A stretch of DNA of 6,209 bases. Source: JAJRXK01 sp964593155. Lineage in GTDB: Bacteria > Krumholzibacteriota > Krumholzibacteriia > JAJRXK01. The position numbers were made by a program, and so were the translations under genes. This document shows positions 1 through 5,157 of the stretch, piece after piece (position 1 is the stretch's first letter; each line of letters opens with the position of its first letter). The stretch covers positions 1 through 6,209 of the forward strand of contig CAZQHE010000188.1 of NCBI GenBank assembly GCA_964593155.1, written 5' to 3'. Below the pieces are notes generated by a model. That model saw nothing but the letters and a program-made list of their open reading frames with translations, ran no database searches and was not told where the DNA came from.

Positions 1-512
1 CACCCCTGGCGCTGGTGGGCGCGATGCTGCACATCCTGAACCACGCGACCATGAAGTCCTGCCTGTTCCTGGTGACCGGCAGCGTGCAACTGCAGGCTGG
101 TACCGTGCGCCTGCGCGACTACACCGGCCTGGGACGCAGCATGCCCTGGACTTTTGCCGCCTTCACCCTGGCCGCGCTGGCCATGGTGGGCATACCGCCC
201 ACGAACGGCTTCTTCAGCAAGTGGTACCTGGTGCTCGGCGGCATCGCGGCCGGGCAGTGGGTCGTGGTCGTGCTGATCCTGGCGAGCAGTCTGCTGACCG
301 CGGTCTACTTCTTCCGCGTGCTCGAGCGGATCTACGCCCGGCCCACCCCCGAGGGTGACGCGGCGCCGGCCGTCGTCGATCCGCCCCTGTCCATGCGGGC
401 GCCCGTGCTCGTGCTCGGCGTCGGCGTCCTCGCGCTCGGCCTGGCCAACGCCTGGCTGGTCTCGACGATCCTGCGCCAGGCCCTGCCGGCCGACCTGTCC
501 TGGCCACTCTGA
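1..512 (+). CDS. MrpD/NuoM-type antiporter subunit, C-terminal part (5' end outside window)
   Basis: C-terminal 169 codons of a polytopic proton-conducting subunit of the MrpD/NuoL-M-N family; the frame is open from base 3 and the start lies upstream of the window. The visible part begins in the helix carrying the conserved His and Lys of the proton path: LHILNHATMKS, with H10, H14 and K18 numbered from the first whole codon. It continues with the family signature GIPPTNGFFSKWYL and two more hydrophobic helices. The next gene has the matching blocks HLMFHATMK and GVPGVNGFVSKWYL, so the two are clearly paralogues. The TGA stop (510-512) overlaps the ribosome binding site of the next gene, which starts 9 nt later. 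The GTG at 15 lies inside the conserved helix and is not a start. From the family, I infer a role in H+-coupled cation transport in the cytoplasmic membrane. NuoM, NuoN or hydrogenase-4 type subunits are alternatives, made less likely by the small gene and third paralogue downstream. Confidence 0.9.
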   Translation, partial: PLALVGAMLHILNHATMKSCLFLVTGSVQLQAGTVRLRDYTGLGRSMPWTFAAFTLAALAMVGIPPTNGFFSKWYLVLGGIAAGQWVVVVLILASSLLTAVYFFRVLERIYARPTPEGDAAPAVVDPPLSMRAPVLVLGVGVLALGLANAWLVSTILRQALPADLSWPL

Positions 513-515
513 GGT
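511..515 (+). promoter_or_regulatory. Ribosome binding site overlapping the upstream stop codon
   Basis: GAGGT lies 6 nt before the ATG at 522 and shares its first two bases with the TGA stop of the preceding gene. This supports the ATG as the true start and suggests that terminating ribosomes re-initiate on the next subunit. Confidence 0.65.
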
Positions 516-521
516 CACCCG

Positions 522-2036
522 ATGCCCATCGACGTCGTCTCCCCCACCACGGTCGAATCGGTGCGCCCACTCTGGGCGGTGCTGGTGTCCTTGATCGCCG
601 TCCCGTTCATCGTGGCCAGCGACCGCCGGCCGAACCTGCGCGAGGCCTTCACCCTGGTCGCCGCGACGATCAAGGCGGCGCTGGTGCTCTCGATGCTGCC
701 ATGGGTGCTCGAAGGGACACAGGCGGTGGTCCGCCTCTGGGAGATCTCGCCGGGCATCGAGCTGGCGCTGCGTGTCGACACCCTGGGCTATGTCTTCGCC
801 GTGGTGGCGTCGGTGCTGTGGGTTCTCACCAGCTTCTACTCGATCGGTTACGTGCGCGGCGCCGGCGAGAAGAAGCAGACCCGCTACTTCGCCAGCTTCG
901 CCCTGTGTCTGTCGGCCACCATCGGGATCTGCTTCTCCGCGAACCTGCTGACCTTCGTGGTGTTCTTCGAGATCCTCACGTTGGCGACCTACCCGCTGGT
1001 GATCCACAAGGAGACCCCGGCGGCACTGGCGGCGGCGCGCAAGTACCTGGCCTACACCCTGCCCGCCGGCCTGACCCTCCTGTTCGCCGTCGCCTGGTCG
1101 GTGTCGGCCACCGGCGGCGACACCGACTTCGTACCGGGTGGCTTCCTCGGCTCGACGGACCTGTCGGAGACGAGCCTGCGCTGGTTGTTCCTGCTCTTCG
1201 TGCTCGCGGTGGGGGTGAAGGCGGGAATCATGCCCCTGCACTCCTGGCTACCCGCCGCCATGGCCGCGCCCACGCCGGTGAGTGCGCTGCTGCACGCGGT
1301 GGCCGTGGTGAAGGCCGGCGTGTTCGGCGTGCTACGCGTGACCGGTTACGTATTCGGACCCGAACTGCTGCGCGAGATCGACGTGTGGACGGTGCTGGCC
1401 TGGGTGGCGGCGATCACGCTCACGGTGGGTTCCCTGCTCGCGATGCGGCAGGACAACCTGAAGCGGCGGCTGGCCTACAGTACCGTCGCGCACTTGAGCT
1501 ACATCGTGCTCGGCGCCGCGCTGCTGACCACGGCGAGCTGGTCGGGCGCGGTCATGCACCTGATGTTCCACGCCACCATGAAGATCACCCTGTTCTTCTG
1601 TGCCGGCGCGATCTACGTGCGGGCGCACAAGGAGAACATCAGCGACATGCACGGGATCGGCCGACAGATGCCGATCACCATGCTCGCCTTCGCCGTGGGC
1701 AGCCTGGGCCTGGCCGGTGTGCCCGGCGTGAACGGCTTCGTGAGCAAGTGGTATCTCGCCGTGGGCTCGATGCAGGCCGACCAGGCGATCTTCATGGGTC
1801 TGCTGCTGCTCAGTGGCGTGCTGAACGCCGCCTACTTCTTCCCGATCGTCCACGTGGCCTTCTTCCGCCGCAACGAGGAGTTCGACCGCTTCGGTGAGGC
1901 CTCGCCGCTCATGGTGGTGCCGCTCACCCTGACCGCGATCGTGTCGGTGGTCCTGGGCGTGGCCCCCAACCTGGGCGTACACGCCTGGGACCTGGCGCGG
2001 TCGATCTCGGCGGCCGTCACGGGAGGTGCGTCGTGA
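522..2036 (+). CDS. MrpD-type monovalent cation/H+ antiporter subunit (second paralogue)
   Basis: A complete 504-residue membrane protein with about 14 hydrophobic segments, the usual size for MrpD/NuoM/NuoN proteins. The charged residues of the membrane proton path are all present: E150 in FFEILTLATYP, K233 and H240 in VGVKAGIMPLHSWLP, H258 and K264 in LLHAVAVVKAG, and H350 and K354 in MFHATMK. These match the Glu, Lys, His and Lys positions used by active antiporter-like subunits of Mrp and complex I, so this subunit should be proton-translocating. The signature PGVNGFVSKWYL follows at 401-412. The start is supported by GAGGT 6 nt upstream; the TGA stop overlaps the GTG start of the next gene by 4 nt. 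It lies between two other MrpD-like genes, which favours an Mrp-like antiporter over respiratory complex I. The exact subunit letter cannot be assigned because the upstream operon is not visible. Confidence 0.93.
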   Translation: MPIDVVSPTTVESVRPLWAVLVSLIAVPFIVASDRRPNLREAFTLVAATIKAALVLSMLPWVLEGTQAVVRLWEISPGIELALRVDTLGYVFAVVASVLWVLTSFYSIGYVRGAGEKKQTRYFASFALCLSATIGICFSANLLTFVVFFEILTLATYPLVIHKETPAALAAARKYLAYTLPAGLTLLFAVAWSVSATGGDTDFVPGGFLGSTDLSETSLRWLFLLFVLAVGVKAGIMPLHSWLPAAMAAPTPVSALLHAVAVVKAGVFGVLRVTGYVFGPELLREIDVWTVLAWVAAITLTVGSLLAMRQDNLKRRLAYSTVAHLSYIVLGAALLTTASWSGAVMHLMFHATMKITLFFCAGAIYVRAHKENISDMHGIGRQMPITMLAFAVGSLGLAGVPGVNGFVSKWYLAVGSMQADQAIFMGLLLLSGVLNAAYFFPIVHVAFFRRNEEFDRFGEASPLMVVPLTLTAIVSVVLGVAPNLGVHAWDLARSISAAVTGGAS

Positions 2037-2260
2037 AGCTGAAGACCCCGGGCGCGCGTGGCTGGAGCTTCGCCGCCGTCAGCGGCGCGATCGTGATCGC
2101 GCTCCCCTATTTCCTGCCCCACGGAGCCCACCACGGTTGGTGGGACGCGATCCCCGGGTGGTGGGCACTCTTCGGCGCCGTCGGATGCGCAGCGATCATC
2201 ACCGTGAGCAAGTGGCTGGGCCACGTCTTCCTGCAGAAGGACGAGGACTTCTATGACTAG
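2033..2260 (+). CDS. Small two-helix membrane protein of the antiporter operon
   Basis: A 75-residue protein placed between two MrpD-type genes. Two hydrophobic segments are visible, about residues 12-29 and 42-64, joined by a short His/Trp-rich loop (HGAHHGWWDAIPGWW). The C-terminus is charged and acidic (LQKDEDFYD). The GTG start overlaps the previous stop (GTGA, 2033-2036) and has GGAGGT 5 nt before it. The 3' end overlaps the start of the next gene by 8 nt. Such tight coupling implies a product made in step with its neighbours, probably an accessory or assembly subunit of the complex. It does not look like MrpF or MrpG: it has two helices rather than three and lacks their recognisable sequence. 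I have a faint memory of similar small proteins ending in an E-D-Y/F-Y-D motif in comparable operons, but I know no established name or function. The reading frame is well supported; the role is inferred from position only. Confidence 0.8.
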   Translation: MKLKTPGARGWSFAAVSGAIVIALPYFLPHGAHHGWWDAIPGWWALFGAVGCAAIITVSKWLGHVFLQKDEDFYD

Positions 2261-4142
2261 GTGGCTGGCGTCCTCGACCCGTCTCTTCGTGGTGGTGACC
2301 TTCCTCCTGCTGGCCGGTTCGTTGGTGGCCACGGCGGCGACCGGCAGCGGGGAACACGGTGGCGAGTACGAACGCACCCTGGCTCCCGTCCTGCAGCCCG
2401 AGTCCTTCGCCACCGACTCCTGGCCACCCGCCGCCTTCCTGGTGATCGGTGGAGTGGGAATCCTGCTGCTGCCGTCGCGGATCCGCGGGTACGCGGCGGT
2501 CCTGCTGTCGGCGTTCACGCTCTGGTACGTGTGGAACCTCCCGGACGGAGCGCGGCTGGTGGTCGGGATCGGCGGACAGGACCTCACGCTGATGCGCGTC
2601 GATCGGTTGTCGCTGGTCTTCGGCAAGATCTTCGTACTGATCGGGGTCATCGCGGGAATCTACGCCCTGCACCAGCGCGACACGCGTCAGCAGGTGGCCG
2701 CGCTGCTGTACAACGCCGGCGCCCTGGGTGTGACCTTCGCCGGCGACTACCTGACGCTGTACGTGTTCTGGGAGCTGATGGCCGTCAGTTCGGTGCTGCT
2801 GATCTGGGCCCGTCGCGATCCCGAAAGCGACGCCGCGGGCCGGCGCTACATCCTCGTCCATCTCGTGGGCGGCGCCGTGCTGCTGGGAGGCGTGCTGATG
2901 CACTTCGACGCCACCGGCTCACTCGCCTTCGAACGCTTCGCTCCCGGCACGGGCGGGGCGGCCGCATGGCTGATCCTGATCGGTTTCTGTCTGAACGCCG
3001 CGGTCCCGCCGCTGGGGGCATGGTTGCCGGACGCCTATCCGCGAGCCACGGTCACCGGCGCGATCTTCTGTTCGGCGCTGACCACGAAGACAGCGGTGTA
3101 CACACTGATCCGCGGCTTCACCGGTTGGGAGATCCTGGCCGTGGCCGGTGTGGTGATGACCCTGTACGGCGTGGTCTACGCAGTGCTGAGCAACAACATC
3201 CGTGAACTGCTCGGCTACCACATCATCAGCCAGGTCGGTTACATGGTCGCCGGAGTGGGCATCGGCACCGCGATGGCGGTCAACGGCGCGGCCGCCCACG
3301 CGGTCAGCCACATTCTGTACAAGGCACTGCTCTTCATGGGTGCGGGCGTGGTGATCCACACCACTGGTCGCGAGAAGGTCACCGAGCTCGGCGGTTTCTG
3401 GTCGCGGCAGAAACTGGTCTTCGGACTGTACATGATCGGCGCCTTCTCGATCTCCGGCTTTCCGCTCTGGAACGGTTTCATCAGCAAGAGCATGGTCGTC
3501 GCCGCCGCCGGCGCGCTCCACTGGGACTGGGCCTTCCTGCTGCTCATGCTGGCAAGCGTCGGTACGTTCCTGTCGATCGGCCTGAAGCTGCCCTACGGCA
3601 CGTGGTTGGGGGAGGACCGTGGTATCCGACCGGAGCCGACACCCGTGAACATGGTGGTCGCCATGGCCGTGGCGGCCTTCCTCTGCACGATCATGGGCGT
3701 TCTACCGGGGCTGCTCTACACCCACCTCCCCTACGAGGTGCACTGGGACCCGTGGACCACGTCGCACGTGATGGAAGCGGTGCAGATGCTCCTGTTCACC
3801 TTCTTCGTGTTCTACCTGTTCATCCCGAAGTTCGTCGGCCGGCCGACGATCTCGATGGACACCGACGTGCTCTACCGCAAGCCCGCCCCGGCGGTGCGCG
3901 CGGTGTTCGTGCACGGCGTGGGAGCGATCTTCGACGGGGCGCACGCGCGGGTGCACGCGCTGGCGTCCCGTCTCGCCGCGGCCTTCCGGGATCCGACCGA
4001 GTGGATCCCCGGTTGGCCCGAGCGTGTCGAGTCGGACGATCCCGGCTACGACGAAGACCGCGCCCGGCTGCCGCTCATACTTCCGTTCACGCTGACGCTG
4101 ATCGCCTTCGGCGTGATCGCGGGGTGGCGCTTCCTGGGATAG
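2253..4142 (+). CDS. Large divergent MrpD-type antiporter subunit (third paralogue, C-terminal extension)
   Basis: A 629-residue membrane protein with about 16-17 hydrophobic segments, over 100 residues longer than the 504-aa paralogue. It keeps the helix-5 Glu (E174 in VFWELMAVSS), the helix-8 Lys (K279 in ALTTKTAVY) and the helix-12 His/Lys pair (H353 and K357 in HILYKALLF). The helix-7 Lys is replaced by Asn (N248 in NAAVPPLGAWLPDAYP), the neighbouring His by Gly255 and the helix-8 His by Cys273. Asn in helix 7 is, from memory, typical of one MrpD subgroup. After the core, residues 530-600 form a polar, partly amphipathic stretch beginning MDTDVLYRK, followed by a final membrane segment at about 607-627. 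This resembles in outline the lateral helix plus anchor of NuoL. The ATG lies inside the end of the previous gene, with GAGGA 5 nt upstream. It probably works in the same antiporter complex; whether it pumps protons itself is uncertain. Confidence 0.9.
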   Translation: MTRWLASSTRLFVVVTFLLLAGSLVATAATGSGEHGGEYERTLAPVLQPESFATDSWPPAAFLVIGGVGILLLPSRIRGYAAVLLSAFTLWYVWNLPDGARLVVGIGGQDLTLMRVDRLSLVFGKIFVLIGVIAGIYALHQRDTRQQVAALLYNAGALGVTFAGDYLTLYVFWELMAVSSVLLIWARRDPESDAAGRRYILVHLVGGAVLLGGVLMHFDATGSLAFERFAPGTGGAAAWLILIGFCLNAAVPPLGAWLPDAYPRATVTGAIFCSALTTKTAVYTLIRGFTGWEILAVAGVVMTLYGVVYAVLSNNIRELLGYHIISQVGYMVAGVGIGTAMAVNGAAAHAVSHILYKALLFMGAGVVIHTTGREKVTELGGFWSRQKLVFGLYMIGAFSISGFPLWNGFISKSMVVAAAGALHWDWAFLLLMLASVGTFLSIGLKLPYGTWLGEDRGIRPEPTPVNMVVAMAVAAFLCTIMGVLPGLLYTHLPYEVHWDPWTTSHVMEAVQMLLFTFFVFYLFIPKFVGRPTISMDTDVLYRKPAPAVRAVFVHGVGAIFDGAHARVHALASRLAAAFRDPTEWIPGWPERVESDDPGYDEDRARLPLILPFTLTLIAFGVIAGWRFLG

Positions 4143-4145
4143 CTC

Positions 4146-4169
4146 GATCGGGCTGGAACGAGCCCGGTC
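4146..4169. terminator. Hairpin between convergent genes, possible bidirectional terminator
   Basis: GATCGGGCT (4146-4154) pairs with AGCCCGGTC (4161-4169): nine pairs including one G-U, around a 6-nt loop. It begins 4 nt after the antiporter stop and overlaps the stop of the convergent PEBP gene. Its position fits a shared terminator. There is no T-run on either side, so it is not a classical intrinsic terminator; it may act with Rho or simply protect 3' ends. Confidence 0.5.
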
Positions 4170-4629
4170 AACCGCGCGCGTACCGCCCCATCAGCACCGC
4201 TTCGTCGAGCACGTGGTCGCGCATGGCCACCTCGAGGCTCGCGCGGTCGGTCCCCTTCGACACGTCGAGTTCGTCGACGTCGAGCGCCAGCAGGCGGAAG
4301 CGGTAGCGGTGGTCGCCGTCCTTCGTGGGCGGGCACGGGCCGCCGTAGCCCTTCTTCTGGAAGTCGTTGCGGCCCTCGGTGCCGAGTTCCTGGACGTTCT
4401 CGATCAGACCGTCGGACTCGGCCGGGAGATCGAAGAGCAGCCAGTGGGTGAAGATCCCCGAGGGGGCGTCGAGATCGTCGACGATCAACGCGTAGCTGCG
4501 TGTCCCGGGCGGAGCGTAGCCCCAGTCGAGCGGCGGCGAGACGTCCTCGCCGTCGCAGGTGTAGCGCGTGGGGATCATCGCGCCCTCGGTGAACGCGGGA
4601 CTCCTCACGATGAAGGCCTCGGTGGCCAT
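4168..4629 (-). CDS. YbhB/YbcL-family PEBP-like protein (Raf kinase inhibitor-like)
   Basis: A 153-residue protein, the usual length for bacterial phosphatidylethanolamine-binding-protein homologues of the YbhB/YbcL type. The family blocks appear in order: YTCDGEDVSPPLDW (23-36), DDLDAPSG (51-58), THW (61-63), GPCPP (97-101) and HRYRF (107-111). The Asp/His residues of these blocks line the small anion-binding pocket in known structures. One departure is Leu53 where the family usually has Pro (DDPDAP). There is no signal peptide, so the protein is probably cytoplasmic. The chosen ATG at 4629 follows a perfect AGGAGGTG. The frame is open further upstream, but the extra 53 residues would overlap the rhodanese gene, are Arg/Ser/Gly-rich and have no family similarity. 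The gene lies 61 nt downstream of the rhodanese gene on the same strand with no visible terminator between, so they may be co-transcribed. The biochemical function of bacterial members is poorly defined. Confidence 0.93.
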   Translation of the reverse strand: MATEAFIVRSPAFTEGAMIPTRYTCDGEDVSPPLDWGYAPPGTRSYALIVDDLDAPSGIFTHWLLFDLPAESDGLIENVQELGTEGRNDFQKKGYGGPCPPTKDGDHRYRFRLLALDVDELDVSKGTDRASLEVAMRDHVLDEAVLMGRYARG

Positions 4630-4634
4630 GGGGG

Positions 4635-4643
4635 CACCTCCTG
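4635..4643 (-). promoter_or_regulatory. Ribosome binding site fixing the PEBP start
   Basis: On the minus strand CAGGAGGTG lies 5 nt before the ATG at 4629. This near-perfect Shine-Dalgarno sequence fixes the short start and argues against the 53-codon upstream extension. Confidence 0.8.
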
Positions 4644-4690
4644 TGGTGACTCCCGACCGACCGGAGAGCGGCCGGCCGGGGCCGTCGAGC

Positions 4691-5005
4691 TCAGGCCGTG
4701 GGCAGCTCTGCCTTCTCCCACGCGTCGTAGCCGCCAGCGACGACTTCGACGTTCTCGAACCCCTGCTCGGCGAATCGGTCCGCCGCACGGGCGGAACTCG
4801 CGTCGTTGGGTCAGTTGCAGTAGAAGATGATCTCGCGACGCCGATCGAGATCCTCGGCGCGGTCCTCGAACTCGGTCAGCGGCATCGCGCCAGCGACACC
4901 GAGGTCCTCGCACTTCTGCTCGTCGTCGTAGGCGCACACGATCAGGGCATCACCTTCCGAGGCGTGCTGGTGGGCGTCCTTCGGTTCGATGCGGGGGATG
5001 TCCAC
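4691..5005 (-). CDS. Rhodanese-like protein, probable selenoprotein with in-frame UGA (Sec65)
   Basis: A single-domain rhodanese-like protein of 104 residues if the in-frame TGA at codon 65 is read as selenocysteine. The first part ends in the strand and loop EIIFYCN (C63), the position of the rhodanese active-site Cys. After the TGA the same frame gives PNDASSARAADRFAEQGF, then the typical ending NVEVVAGGYDAWEKAELP, and a stop at 4693-4691. The post-TGA half is thus the normal rhodanese C-terminus, not random sequence. From memory, Cys-containing relatives read YC-x-CPNE-A here, so the TGA replaces their second Cys and creates a C-x-U motif. A SECIS-like hairpin follows. Cys24 (IVCAYDD) occupies about the place of the Asp in the usual D-x-R motif, and Cys32 is also present. 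The GTG start follows a perfect AAGGAGGT. Likely role: cytoplasmic sulfur- or selenium-transfer or thiol redox chemistry; the substrate is unknown. A nonsense mutation or sequencing error is the main alternative. Confidence 0.82.
4771..4800 (-). promoter_or_regulatory. Candidate bacterial SECIS element inside the rhodanese gene
   Basis: Counting bases after the UGA, UCCGCC (16-21) pairs with GGCGGA (27-32) in six pairs, five of them G-C, around the 5-nt loop CGUGC (22-26). A lower stem can form from bases 11-15 with 36-40, leaving a 3-nt bulge. Alternatively G14-U15 pairs with A32-C33 and U16 bulges out, which recalls the bulged U of the E. coli fdhF element. The loop has G as its second base followed by U, and that G lies 23 nt after the UGA. 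Both fit the known rule for bacterial SECIS elements: a G in the first two loop positions, roughly 16-37 nt from the UGA. SelB would bind here. The fold was found by eye, without an energy calculation. Confidence 0.7.
4811..4813 (-). other. In-frame UGA, probable selenocysteine codon
   Basis: TGA at codon 65 of the rhodanese gene, two codons after the active-site-loop Cys63. The frame continues with family-conserved sequence for 39 codons. Trp is written TGG in this gene (GYDAWEK) and in its neighbours, and several neighbouring genes end in TGA, so UGA is not a reassigned Trp codon here. Confidence 0.78.
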
Positions 5006-5010
5006 CGGGG

Positions 5011-5018
5011 ACCTCCTT
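5011..5018 (-). promoter_or_regulatory. Ribosome binding site fixing the rhodanese GTG start
   Basis: On the minus strand AAGGAGGT lies 5 nt before the GTG at 5005-5003. The frame is open upstream to an ATG at 5161, but that stretch is Pro/Arg/Gly-rich, overlaps the stop of the SDR gene and has no such site, so the GTG is the better start. Confidence 0.8.
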
Positions 5019-5029
5019 CCGTCGGGGCT

Positions 5030-5062
5030 GTCGGCGACCGGAAACGATGCTCCGTCGCCGAC
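5030..5062 (-). promoter_or_regulatory. Hairpin in the leader of the rhodanese gene
   Basis: GTCGGCGAC (5062-5054) and GTCGCCGAC (5038-5030) are perfect inverted repeats. Three further pairs (GGA with TCC) form above a single bulged G, around an 8-nt loop. The structure ends 24 nt before the GTG start and leaves the ribosome binding site free. No T-run follows, so it is not an intrinsic terminator. It could be an operator dyad, a leader structure or a processed intergenic hairpin; the sequence does not decide. Confidence 0.45.
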
Positions 5063-5157
5063 CGGTGATCCCATACGATAGCGACGGCGCGGAGCGGGCG
5101 GCGCGGGGACGGGCCGTGCGCGGAGCCGGGGGATCTCCCCAGCCCACGCGTGCGCGC

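Noticed and set aside
701..1897. Long plus-strand frame (398 codons) inside the second antiporter gene, and similar long frames on both strands across the antiporter genes
   Set aside because: Arg/Gly/Ala/Pro-rich shadow translations typical of GC-rich DNA; the overlapping antiporter frames have clear family motifs.
4644..4690. GC palindromes (GGCCGGCC and nearby) between the rhodanese and PEBP genes as a terminator
   Set aside because: The loops would be too small or the stems too short, and no T-run follows on the minus strand.
4630..4788. A 53-residue N-terminal extension of the PEBP protein
   Set aside because: It overlaps the rhodanese C-terminus in another frame, has no family similarity, and a near-perfect ribosome binding site marks the ATG at 4629.
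4691..5005. Rhodanese gene as a pseudogene with a nonsense mutation
   Set aside because: Not excluded, but the post-TGA sequence is intact with no other damage, the TGA sits exactly at an expected Cys column, and a SECIS-like hairpin follows at the right distance.
5075..5080. TATCGT on the minus strand as a -10 box for the rhodanese gene
   Set aside because: It matches 4 of 6 consensus bases, but no -35-like hexamer lies at a suitable distance upstream.
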